This document shows, in pieces, positions 49,641 to 61,547 of a stretch of DNA of 64,000 bases. Under the pieces are notes generated by a model. It ran no database searches. It was not told the origin of the DNA and worked only from the letters and a program-made list of their open reading frames with translations. Each line of letters begins with the position of its first letter. The stretch's first letter is position 1. The position numbers and the translations under genes are program-made. This DNA is from Styela clava (Eukaryota > Chordata > Ascidiacea > Stolidobranchia > Styelidae): positions 13,414,151 to 13,478,150 of the forward strand of contig NC_135257.1 of assembly GCF_964204865.1 (NCBI RefSeq), written 5' to 3'.

Positions 49641-49965
49641 GCTTAGTTAGTCTTTTTTTGAACACTATTTTCTTGTTAAATTTAATGTAATCATTCAGTT
49701 TAAAGATTTTTCATCTATTTTCGTGACAATATTATATTTTGATCAGCATTTTCAATTTTCATATTTACCTATAAGTGAACACTATATGCGCGTGGAACCT
49801 ATATTCAATGTGTAAAAATATTCTGGCTGAAAGTGCTGCTAGCTTCACAGTGGTATACCATACGGTCCAGCCATATTAATTGGAGACTTCTGGAGAGCGA
49901 GAGAAACTAAGCTTGTATCCAGCTATAATTCTTTTGACTTAGGTCACTACCGGTACTGTACTACT

Positions 49966-51835
49966 GCTGTACTGTCAGTGTTAACTGGAGTTACAGGAGT
50001 CCAAATACTGAAATGATTTAAAAAAGCAGCGCAGCTCGCGTTTCGAAAGCCTGATATTGGCTTCATCGACTTCAAAGTGAGATCGACATGGCCAAATGCG
50101 CCCTCTAGTTTTGCGCTTGTAGGAAGGGATATCAAATGGAAATCTCAATGCATGTTTTTCCACAATTTAGAAAACAATTATTCCATGCTGAGAACCGATC
50201 GTATTTTTTTATTTCGCAATCTGTTTCTGAATAGCAATAATTGTTTTTTCATTGTTTGGTCACAATTAATTTCAAACAAATTTATTTATCGCCATATTTA
50301 AACTGCATGATTGCTCTTTTCTTGTCATTGTTGTAAACTGCTTGTCTGAGGAAGTCTGATTTTGGTCAGACGAAACGTTACAGAAATATATTTGTGTTAG
50401 TGTGCAGCAGGACTCTTGAATTGCATATTAGAAAACACGTGTGATATTTAAAATAAAACTACATTTTTTGATTTCAAACAAACGCATTGAACTCTTCTAG
50501 TATTAAAATTAAAAGTAATGAGAAAAAAATCTAACAAAAATTATGGAGTCGAAATACGAGTTATACTTATCTTTTGAATCATTAGCACTATTTGCAAATT
50601 TGTTGCCTGTGATAAGTTTTATAAAATTCTATTGCTCAAGAGATCCTGACGCAAATGAGCATGTGCGTTGATGAAGGAATATAATCTACGAATCCTATTT
50701 ACTGACAAACGTCTTGAATAACACGCTTACATAAAATGCAAGTTTATATTCAATTTTCATAATAAGGACACAAACAATGTAAAAGGGTGAGTAAGTTTAT
50801 TCCCGATGCGCTCTTATGCAAAGCAAACAAAGATTAACATAAAAATGTGAAGGCAGTTATACTTGACATGAACAAAATAAAATATACAATAACAAAGCTT
50901 GTTTGGTCAAAAAATTTGTCAATTTGCCAGCAAGTGCCATCAAATGATCATGTCCAGAATTTAGCAAAAGCTCAACAAAGAAAACCGCTTTCAAGATAAA
51001 AAAAAAAAAAGACAAAAACATTGAATATATTCAAGGTGAAAACTTCAGATCAAAACATGTTTAAAAAAACATTAGTTCAATGAAAGGGAAAATCAGGAAG
51101 GTTCATGGAAAGAAGGAATATATAAGTCAATTTAGAATAATCAAATTCTAGAGAATATGCAACTAAATTCATAGTAAGGTGGAAAGAAAAAACATCAGCA
51201 TCAGTACCCACCAGACAACTACATTTAGAACATTCTTAGACTGTAGAAATTTTTTAGGGACAGTTATACTTACAAGTTTTTTGTGCCCATTCGACAAGAC
51301 TGCCATTTAATGATTGGTTCTTACAATAGGTTCAATGATATCTAACACAAGATGACAGTGATTAAATGTGTTATAGCATGCTAATCAGACACACTTAAAA
51401 CTAGATACATTAAATGAATGGGGCAACATTTACACGAATATATACAAAACACAATGATAAAATGAACGCACCAAATGATTACATTGCTTGTATAATTTGA
51501 CAAAATATAGTAAGAGCTCATGAAAGAACAGAAAAGACCAATATTAGAATCCTACATATCATGTACTCCATGCAACAAAATTCAGTTACTTCAAAACAAT
51601 TAATAGTTGGTAACTGTCTTCAACCGAAGTAAAGTATTATAAAACAGAAAATCATTTGGATATGAACATTTGCAAAGTTACTTCTAATTTTCAATTCATT
51701 TGGTAGCAAACTAGCCAATAATTAATTAATATCACACTTTGATAAGAAGAGCGCAGGCAGTAAAAGATGAGCTTTCGCCATTGTTATAGAGCAGTAGCAT
51801 GCAAAGCAAAGAATTTAAACTTTTGTTAAAAATTC
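49966..51835. other. Intergenic region and presumed PRC1 3' UTR
   Basis: Contains the hammerhead-like motif at 50346-50376. A minus-strand AATAAA candidate lies at 50796-50801, which would give PRC1 a 3' UTR of about 1 kb. No gene is seen. Confidence 0.4.
50346..50376 (+). ncRNA. Possible hammerhead ribozyme-like motif
   Basis: ctgagga (fits the CUGANGA core) is followed by one extra A. A perfect 6-bp stem with a 6-base loop comes next (gtctga-ttttgg-tcagac), then gaaac. That is the order of the hammerhead core boxes around stem II. Stems I and III were not established, and the extra A is a departure. Such motifs occur in Penelope-like retroelements. Confidence 0.35.
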
Positions 51836-54800
51836 TCATCGTCTAAAATCATAGATCGCACTGCTGCGGACAGCTTTGTTCTGTTTAGCTTGATTATTTA
51901 TTTCTTTTGCAAAATCATTGTAGTGAGAGGGATCAGCTTCAAACAACGGAGCAGATTTTGCAGATGATGTTGTGCTTGATGAAACAACTGTTGTGCTGAG
52001 TGACGTCTTTCTTGAATGATTTGCTGGGGCGCTTTTAATAGAAACGGCATCATCCTGTTTCTTAGGTGTTTTTGTACGCGGAATACGAGCCTTCTTTGTA
52101 GCACTAATTGGTGTTCGGAGCCTGGACAATGGGGGCTTTCCTGCGAGATAAAATAAGGAATAATCATAAATTGCTCAGATTTTAACAGCAAAATGAGCCA
52201 CCTGTAACAGAAGTGTTTTTTCCGAAATGCTGTAACTATACACAAATTACCTGAAGGTGAAAGACAAGTAGCTGCAGTCCTATTTATATTAGTAGTATGA
52301 TGTGTGAGCACACTGCGACATGTATTATCCAATCCACCTCGCCTTGCCTTCTTTGGATCCGTAGGAGTTTTTAGTATTGTGGTTGTGCCGATAAATCTAC
52401 GCTTAGTTGGTGTTTTTGGAGTACTACCGTAAACCATCTCTGATTCCATTTCCTGATAAATGGTAATAAATTCATATGTGAAAAAGAAATTCCTGATACA
52501 TTGCTTTTGTAAAATCGTTTTGAATGATTTAAATATTTACGGTACCTGTTTTTTCTTTACTAGCCTTTGGTATTTTTCATTCTCCTTGCGTTGTTCACAT
52601 GCTTCCCATTGTGAATGAACATATTCACGAAAAGCGATTCCTTCAACTAAAAATCTACTTCCACATTCTTGTTCCCATCTATGAATATTTAAATGTGAAG
52701 AGTCAAAAAAAAAAAAAAAAAAAAAACATGAAATATTCATTTTATAACAGATACAAAAAAGTTAAAAAAAAAACTACGAACCTGTCAATATCTTTAAAAA
52801 GCTCTTCTTCAATTTTAGGTAGTTGTTTATGAATCTTCTTTCGTTCTCTTTCCTCTTGCAACAAATTTCCACCACGATTTGCATACCTGAGTACATATTC
52901 AAACAATGATAATATATATTGATTCATGTTCAGTACCACAGCCACTCACTAATCAATATTATGATATGTCAAATTTTATCATCGAGTAGTGTGAACTCAC
53001 AGTTTCAAACAATATGCAATGGGATAGTAGCATCTTGTAAATTTACCAGGTAATTTGCTTTGAAGCAATTATTTCTAAAATTTTCGAATGGAAGTAATGT
53101 GTACATCAGTCAATTCGTGAGCATTGAGAATAAATGCTGATTTTCTATGTGTAACACTTATTTATTGTGCAACGCAGATCAAAGGTTTTACAGTACCATC
53201 AAGATGAAGATATTTGTTCTATGCCATGCACTATTTAAATTGTTTGTAAATAGATCAGGCTCAATAAAATTTATTACCTGTTCACATCTCTTGCTTTAGA
53301 TTCCAAATCCAGCATTCTATAAAATAATTGTTGCCACTTCCCAACATTAGAAAACATTTCCTTATGCTCCTCATAATATGCCTGAGTATAAAAATGAATT
53401 TTGCATTACAAAAAAATTCAAATCTTGACGAGGATGTGAACAACTGCCCAGTTTCCTAATTGAAAATTGCCAAATGTATAACACAAATATTCTTGACAGT
53501 TGGCACACAATGAACTAATAATATTTATTGTATATTGATATTAAACTGCACCCTTACCAAATATAAACATACAAGCATTGCCTTACCCAGCTCTACATTT
53601 GCCAATGGTACAACTTGGCCATTTGTACTCTTACCATTACTCTTCTTAGCACTATGGTTCAAAAACAACTTGAAAAACTACTTAAGAGTTAACCCACATA
53701 TTAAGCTATACGTCAACTTTGGCGAGGAAATAAGGAAATCAGTCAAAATTAACCATCTGGTTTCGCACCGCACAATAGATGGAAAAAGGTGGAACTTTTT
53801 TCGAGTATTTTCCGAGTTTTAGAATAATTTTAATGAATGATGAATAGAAATCCCCCTACCTAATATAATAAATAGCGATGGAATCATTATCTGATATTTC
53901 AAAATATACTTTTGCAAGCCATTGATTCCTCAATCAATTGGCGTCGGCTAGTAATTTTTTCACCACTAGAACACACCATATAAAACCCAAAATTTGTCTT
54001 GAGGAGAAAAATAGAAAATTATAAAAATTAAGATAGGAATAAAATGCACAATTTATACAAACATGCAATCTGGTAAGTTCCTCCTCATGTAAATTTAACA
54101 ATTCTTCTGTGTATGATTCCTCATAAGCTGGTGAGAATGCATGTCTCTGATCTTTACTGTAGTAGCATTTATCCCACAATATCGCTATGTCTGATCTAGA
54201 ACGTTCTGTTAGTTTTTGAATGTTTGCCCGTTTCAATTCCTCCAATTTGAATAATTCCTAAAATTTAAAAAGTATGACATTTCAAAGTTAGGCATGAGAA
54301 GTCAGGTTATCCAAGACAGGAGTCTTCAGAACTCGGTAACAGGAATTTTGTTTGTCATCAAGTTCAATATTAAATTTCTTAAACTAAGGTGTTGAGCACC
54401 ATATGTTTTATGTAGCTTAAACAGGATGTAAAATGCGACTTGTGTTAAAGTAATAAATTGGTAAACATTATAATTTTTGGACACCTATGGATCGTTTCGT
54501 TATTATATTGTTGTTGTTCTTAGAATTTTTCTTCCTATCGTTATGAAAAAAATCGCTTCTCTTTAATTACTAGATCAATTGCTTTGAAATTTAGTTCAGT
54601 TGGTATTTCAATTCACATTGAAACTGAATTATAAAGAATGGATCATCGCCATAGGGAAAAGCTGGGACAATCCCTGATACAGGTACCATATTGGTAAGTT
54701 AAAGCATATGATATTTCCCTCCATATGATTGAGCACAGCTCTCTTGTTTCAATTGTATTGGTTTAGAACAGGGTGGTCCAAGGTTGTCGCCTTCGCTGGC

Positions 54801-57800
54801 CACAAAAATATTTTTGGATTGTTCGCAGGCCACAATAGCGTCAGAAATATGTAAACAACAAACACTTTTATCGTGCAAACGATTGATCATCGTTTGTCAT
54901 TTATCGAGTTAAATCATACAAAATACGCCAGAAAAATCACTGAAACATGCGAAAGTTTTTATTCTCAGGCCATAACATTAATATTTATTTATCATATTCA
55001 GTTATTATAACTGTTGGAATATATTTCCAACCAAATAGATAGAAATCCAGTGAACAATTTGGACTACCCAGTACCCAATCACACTCAATTCAACTTTGCT
55101 AGCTGTTTCAGCTAGCCGTGAGCCCGTGACACTAGTCAATTCAGTGACATTAGTGTAACAAGATGTCGAAAAGATTTTCTGTTATTTATATGACGAAACA
55201 TCAAATGCGATTTTTCGATTACTCTTCAGCACAGGCAACACAGGCCACAGATAATGACGATGCGGGCCACATGTAGCCCGCAGGCCTGGGTTTGGACCAC
55301 TCTGGTTTGGAATGTTCATAATAAATACCATGGAAATGGAAGTCTTCAAAACTAAGTGAGCACAATTCACTTTTCGTTGGGGAGACACCTAAATCAGTGA
55401 TTTTCAAACAGTGTCCCACAAAATGCTGGTGGTTCATGAAAGACCTTCAGATGTTACGTGTCATATGATTTGAATTGAACTTTCGTCTAGTGTTATATGG
55501 TATAAAAAAGTGTTCCGTGGTTCAACGAAGGTTGGGAAATACTGCTTTAAAATATCCTACCTTTCTGAGTCCTTCAATATCGCTAGGTTTGATTCCCCGA
55601 AAACAATCTCTGACAGATTTTCTTTCCTTTTCATCAATCTCTAAACGTTCCCATAATTGTTGAATTTGTGACCACAAGCCTTGAACAACCAACTCCATAT
55701 CTGTTTTCTTTTTACTTAATTCTCTGTGCAAATCAGCCAAGTCATCCATCTTGTTTGTTGATAAAGCAAATGAATCCTCCATCTCCGTAATAAGATCCTG
55801 AAATATCAAAAAAATTATATATATATATATATTGCAATTAGTAAATCAGACTTCACTACTATATAAAAAGTAGTATTGTACAATCAAATTGAAATTGCTG
55901 AAAAAATTTATTATACTGATTATCATGGGTTGAAATTGAAATACTCTGTCAGATCTATGGTCCAACTACACATGTTCACCAAGAGTACATCAAATTTAGT
56001 CAGTTGTACTAGCACTTATTCCGTTGGGTCCTTTTTGACAAAGTTAAGCTTAGGTTAGGATTCCCATATTTATCCTAGGGAAAACAAAAACAGCTTCATC
56101 ATATGATAAACTTGACCGGTTACCAGACCATGTTATGGGAATTGTTCATCAGTTATTTGCTTTATGTACACAGACTTTGGCTATTTTTAAAAAGTCCTAT
56201 ACGGAACAAACTATATCTCAAAATAGTAAATACATAAATTATTTTGCAATAAAAATCATATTTCTCAGCACAATTGAGTATATCTCATGTGTACCTGTGC
56301 AAAAGATGTTTCAGGAACTAATTCTAATTCATCATAAAGACAAACAATTTGTGATTTTTTAGTTCGATAAACTTTCCATCTTCTCTTTTTCTCTTCCTCC
56401 AGTGTATTGATATGTTCCTAAATTGAATTTTTTAAACTAAGTTAGGTAGTTTAATAATAAGTGCTAGAGCAGTGTCACAGCCAAATTTTTTCGCGATCCT
56501 CAGGAACTTTATTAAGATGTGCTTGCATATTCTCATACAAAAGATCGAATCGTGTCAGTAAGTACTGTTCCAACTTTGATCAATATTTTGTTTTACCATG
56601 AGCCAGATTTTTCAATGAGATGAGTGAAGGCAAAAGAAAGGAGAATAAGTAAGGCTAGTTATGACAATAATAGGTAATAGGTAATGTGAGTCGGGGATCA
56701 GGTTGAAGAGCCCTGTGCTAATGTATTAACATGTTCCTAATTTGAATTTTCAGCCGAGTTACTTTAAATATATGTTCTAGAACAAGCAAGACAGGAATTA
56801 TTCTGTTTTCAATTTAGTGAATTTTTTAACATTCTAATCATGGAAAACATGAACCAATAAACACAGAGCGTCAGGCAAATGTAATGAAGTTCACCACTGC
56901 AAAATTTCTTTCATAAAATAAAATAGAAACCTTTAATCCTGTAAGCTGTTCATCACTTGGTATTGAATTTGTAGGGACATAATATGGTGTTGAACATAGT
57001 TGGTCACATAATTTCTGTTCTACTAATTGTAATTCCTTCAATACTTTTAGTCTTTCGTGTTTCAGTTTCTTCAGTTTGTTTAGTTCAACTCTATAAAAAT
57101 TAAACATTTAAGTAAGGATTAAGTATTTTAAAAACAAGCGACTACTAAAATAGTTGAACACATATCTTCAAGAGATATTTCGTAGGATAAATAATTCTGA
57201 GATTTCAAAATTCAAGAGAATCAAATCAAAAGGCTTATAAACCTGAGTTCCTTTTCCTGTTGCATGATTGTTATACCAGCAGTAGATGTAAAATCAGGAA
57301 GAGATAACTTTTCAGAAATGTCTGTTATTTCATTTCGGTATTTCTCAATACTTTCTAACATTGTCTTCTTCAAATGTTTTTCTTCATTGACCATCCCAGC
57401 AAGAAGGTTTTCAATATGTAATGCGACAGTAGATCCTCTTATTTCTATCTGTAAAAAAAATGAATCAAAAATTTAGGAAAGTACATCCCTTTTAATTTAA
57501 AGCGAAGTAACATTAAGCATATCCGACTTCAAATATAAGTCTGAAAATAGGAGAACACATTTATATCTACTCTGTTCCAATCAGTTGCCCACCCAAGCTG
57601 TCAAGCAGTAAAATGAAATATACCAAACAGAAGCATCGATAGTTCTAAATTTGGCCCTGATAATGCAATTTATTATAAGTTATGGTTCATTTATCAAATA
57701 TAATAAGAACAATCAAGTACCAGAATTAAAACCCTTACCTGCTCATCTGGAATGCCAATTTCATCCCATATTTCCCGCAACAAACTCATAGTTGTATTAA

Positions 57801-57846
57801 ACTTCCGCTGCAGATCCATCTGCATGACCTCGCTTTTGCGCGGCAT
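51836..57846 (-). CDS. PRC1: PRC1 (protein regulator of cytokinesis 1, Ase1/MAP65 family); 11 exons, 625 aa
   Basis: Exons in coding order: 57846-57739, 57448-57243, 57090-56931, 56417-56295, 55797-55561, 54257-54063, 53381-53278, 52886-52782, 52678-52546, 52452-52251, 52140-51836. All are in phase and total 625 residues, against 620 in human. The start MPRKSEVMQMDLQ aligns with human MRRSEVLAEES. Coiled-coil rod exons follow, including EQKLCDQLCSTPYYV and LWSQIQQLWERLEIDEKER. The microtubule-binding spectrin-fold part matches closely: ILWDKCYYSKDQRHAFSP (human YWDQCFYSQEQRQAFAP), YTEELLNLHEEEL and NRGGNLLQEERERKK. The Ser/Thr/Lys-rich tail has MVYGSTPKTPTKRR, equivalent to the human CDK-site stretch LYGSAPRTPSKRR. 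PRC1 crosslinks antiparallel microtubules in the spindle midzone. Intron 5 contains a hAT element. Confidence 0.95.
54769..55304. mobile_element. hAT-like element in PRC1 intron 5 with 8-bp target duplication
   Basis: The left end cagggtggtccaaggttg is mirrored by cctgggtttggaccactctg. Flanks gtttagaa (54761-54768) and gtttggaa (55305-55312) agree at 7 of 8 bases. The 536-bp element has no reading frame of note. Confidence 0.85.
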
Positions 57847-58074
57847 GTTGAAATTATATTAATGCCAATTTAATTATTTTGCTTGGTGAATATAAAAACA
57901 AACAATGTTACTTTTATCAAAAAATGCTGACTAACTAGATAAATTCTGGCCCAATGCTAAATATTACAGTATTATAATATTACCGGCAGGTTATAGACTA
58001 CTGTTATAACCAAACTTTGATCTATAAAATCCAGAAAATCATAAGAAAAAATTTTGCAGAAAAGGAAACAATTT
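57847..58074. promoter_or_regulatory. Short PRC1 upstream interval
   Basis: Only about 230 bases lie between the PRC1 start codon and the transposon copy that begins near 58075. The core promoter must lie here or partly within the element. No specific motif is called. Confidence 0.3.
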
Positions 58075-59659
58075 TAGAGAATATCATATTTTTCGAATTC
58101 CCAAATTTCATATTGAAAAAAAATTGACATTTTAAGCCACTTTTCGCCGTAAACGTGGTGTTTCGTTTTTTTTTTTTTTACGGGAATCTTTAAACGACTT
58201 TTTAAATCGGCACTTTGATTGTTTATATTCTGTGCGACCGTACGTCGCATTTTGCGACACATTTGCACGTTTGCGTGGGTGGACATTGCCGACATTCGTG
58301 TACGAGGCTTTTAATTTACAAATTCATTTCCATTACGTCGAAAAATTGAGAAAGTATGTTTCTTTTTATTTCTATGTGGCCTGCTTATTATTCGCATGAG
58401 TCTTCTCAAGCATGATTTGTGTAACCTTATATTTGGGTCTTAGGGTCTGCCAATCATGATATTTAGTCGCAGGCTGGTTATCGTTACTTCAAAGAGGAAC
58501 ACGGCCACCAAGATAAAGTGATTTGTGACCCTTTCGTTTTGCCGATTCAGCAAGACACGACAGGGACAGGAAAACACAGCTGTGAAATAACCCGTGGACG
58601 TACAGTGTAGTACTCATCCCATTCCAAAATTATTTCAACATTCAGGTTAATAGGTTGTCCAAAATGATTGCCGCTTTACAACTTAAATTTACCACTCAAT
58701 TGTTAAAAATAGTTAATTCTGTGAGTATGATTCTACCAAACTAACATGATCTGGTTCTAAACATATAAAATTATTAGCGAATTTTTCTACCCGTCTTACA
58801 AAATCATCCTAGTAAAAAGTCCATACTTTTAAATACAAACCAATGGCAACCATTACACAAATTAGTTCCCAAGAGTTGGATAAAATATAAATTCTTTTTC
58901 CGACTTGTGACAATTTTTCGTGAGTACGAAAATAAGAATCAAAACTAATTATATTCGGCACAATATCACGGCAATCTGTGGACATAAATTGTGTGGCAAA
59001 CTCGCGATTAATATTAATTTTTGATTCCTATTTTCGTATTTACAAAATACAAGGCGATCTGTGGACTTACAATGTGTGGTAAACTACCCGATTATAAATA
59101 GTTTTTGATCCCTATTTTCATATTTATGAAATAATAAAAGTATTATTACTCAAACATACAACGGCGATCTGCGGACTTAAAATGTGTGGTAAAGTTCCCA
59201 AATATAATTAATTTTTGATTCGTATTTTTGTACTCACGAAAAAATTGTCACAAGTCGGAAAAATACCTCATACTTTATCCCGCTTTTCGTCAAATGATTT
59301 GGATAATGGTTGGTATTTAAAAGTATGGGCGTTTTACTAGGGTGATTTTGTGTTGCGCAAATATTCAAATCCATCATCGATACCACTATTGTCGTATTAA
59401 TTTAATTCTGTTAACATGACTCATGGTATATAAGATATATACTGCAATAATCTGCAAATATGAAATGCCTGGTAATATAGCTAGGTTGTAACTTGTAGAT
59501 AGCAGTTATTGCATTGCTTATTGTATGGAAATTCCTACATACATTTAGATAAGCTTCAATTAGTGGATTTTATTTTCGAAGTATTCGAAATTTCATATTC
59601 GAAAAAAATAATTTCGAATGTATTCGAAATAGTGAACTATTGGGTATTGGCCATCCCTG
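58075..59659 (+). mobile_element. Second close copy of the hAT-like family, 5' end eroded
   Basis: Long stretches are almost identical to 67-2257, for example ttcgccgtaaacgtggtgtt, gcatgatttgtgtaacctta, gtctgccaatcatgatattt and the right end ggtattggccatccctg. It lacks part of the middle (the segment around 890-1540 of the first copy is shortened) and the first terminal bases. No target duplication is visible. Confidence 0.85.
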
Positions 59660-61547
59660 GGTAGGCTACCGGTACCGTACAAGCCTCATTTAGAAGTCAG
59701 TGCCTCCTGAACTATTCTATTTGAAACTTTCAGTGCCTGCAGGTCTGAGTGTAGTCAAATACAGAATTAGCAAAATTCCTAATCACACATGTAACTCAGG
59801 CTGCAAAAATACACAACGTGAGGAAGTTCATTTTGATAATTCTAGAATGTGCTAAACAGAAAAGTAAAACCTGAAAACAGTGTCGTAAGATTGTGAGAAG
59901 AAGAATGAATTTATTTCAATCAATCAGAACTTATTTCAATCAATTTTATTTTGGTCACTCTGCCATAAAACACGTTCATAGGATACATATGATTCAAACC
60001 TGCCATCGAATAAATAACCAACGAAGAAAATATGAAATTACGTAATACATCCTACGCTTGGCCGTCGTATAACATTAAACTTATCCTCAAGCATCACAAC
60101 AACAACGCAATGTTCAAAACTCGCGCACTGCGCAGCAGTATGCGCAGAGACACAGTCGTCAATGATGCGTATAATATTTTTCTCTTCATCTATGTTTAAT
60201 TTTTGTTTTAGATTAACGTGTATGTATGTATGTCCATTGTCTTGTGTATAAATTGTACTTTTTATATCATATGCATATCGGATTTCGAAACAATTTATCG
60301 TTTCCCTGTAATTCTTATCTCTCTTGATCTGGTGACCATAACCGGTTGCTTAATTTTGGAGAAATTTCATGTTCGCGCGATTTCCATTATGCCGACGCAT
60401 TTAGTTCCTATTCCAGTTAATATGGTTACCAGCAAAAACCATAAATAACATTAAGTAATATTCCTGTTGTTGGACAAGAGATTCTAGTTCGGCTGTGCGG
60501 GACGGGAGAAGATTCCTGGACTCCTCGCCGCCGCAGGGTGGTTCACACACATCACCGCTGGTCTACCTTAAAGTCATGCCTCCGATAACAAATAACTGAC
60601 TAACTAATCACAAATCTGACTTTGACCGAACGAGAGGCTGTGGTTCTACAGTGGTGATTAAGCGGTCTCTGCTCTGTCCTATAAATGTATCCTATTTCTA
60701 CCAATGAGAATTATATTCTGATTTAATTTCAGACTTCTCAACATAAGCTTACCAAATTTTGGCAAGGCTTATTTCTAGACGTTTTGTTCAGAACTGTACA
60801 ATTAAAAAATGAAGCTCGTGAATGAAAAAAACATAATGTTTTATTATTCTAAATTCAATTAAATCACAGTTAATTCATATTAATTTATCATGCAATTAGA
60901 AGCAGATGTCTTTTCATTCGCACAGTGGCTCCTACAGAAAGTTGCACATGCTAGAAAGATATATCGCATTCACAGGTACATCCAATCCTGATGCACAAAT
61001 GAGTGCTTCGTACTCCGGCTGGCTGACTAGATGCTAAAACTACTCAATTAAAAGTTGAAGTAGCTGGTATGGATGGATAGCCATATTTTAATACCTCCTT
61101 CAAGTTGGTATTTTGATGTAGTCTTGGAACTGTGAATTTTAAACTCGTTGGAAGCATAAATATCAATAGGAAAGCCAATACCGTAGCTGTGGGAAACATC
61201 CCATGAACAACCAGCAACCTTCTTAACATGAATATCGCTAGAGTTGAACCACATTCAGGGTAGCCAGCAGTTCAATGGCACAGTCGTTTAATACAAACCG
61301 CTGGTGCTTTTGAAGCTGGTTCTGACAACCTGGATCTTAAAGTATAAATCCTCTTATTCTGAACCTTAAATCATGAATATTTTGTATATAAATATGTGAA
61401 AATTTGTTGCCATTAAATAAAAAGTATGTTATGGAATCAAATATTTCTGGCCTCATGCTGTAGAAGCACATTGAGCTAAAAACCGCTCGATTGTGAATAA
61501 ATTATGTGCTTATTAAATTGAAGGCAGCACAGGATTTGATTCTGTTG
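59660..61547. other. Intergenic region between PRC1 upstream repeats and the PHAX 3' end
   Basis: Contains the decayed SINE at 60478-60690. The remainder is AT-rich with no gene that I can support. Confidence 0.4.
60478..60690 (+). repeat. Decayed SINE, relative of 38261-38610
   Basis: Shares ctggactcctcgccg, gggtggttcaca, accgctggtc, tgcctccgataacaaa, gaccgaacgagaggctgtggttc and cctat at the tail with the intact copy. The tRNA-like head with A and B boxes is missing. Confidence 0.7.

Larger units (their letters stand above)
41580..49965. mobile_element. Giant fold-back element, 371-bp repeats in 11 direct plus 11 inverted copies
   Basis: Two arms of nearly equal length meet with almost no spacer at about 45692. 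Outside the arrays a further inverted match exists: ctgtgaagctagcagca at 41671-41687 against tgctgctagcttcacag at 49834-49850. Farther out, taccggta words lie at similar distances. The outer ends and a target duplication could not be fixed, so the limits are approximate. No transposase is present. The ORFs of 60-106 codons in this range are translations of the repeat. Confidence 0.8.

Noticed and set aside
41900-49650. Many ORFs of 60-106 codons, some with similar peptides (for example near 44276, 45341, 45958, 48434)
   Set aside because: They are translations of the 371-bp repeat; frames are broken between units and strands.
53535-53822. 95-codon plus-strand ORF in PRC1 intron 6
   Set aside because: No family resemblance, low complexity, and it lies wholly in an intron of the opposite-strand gene.
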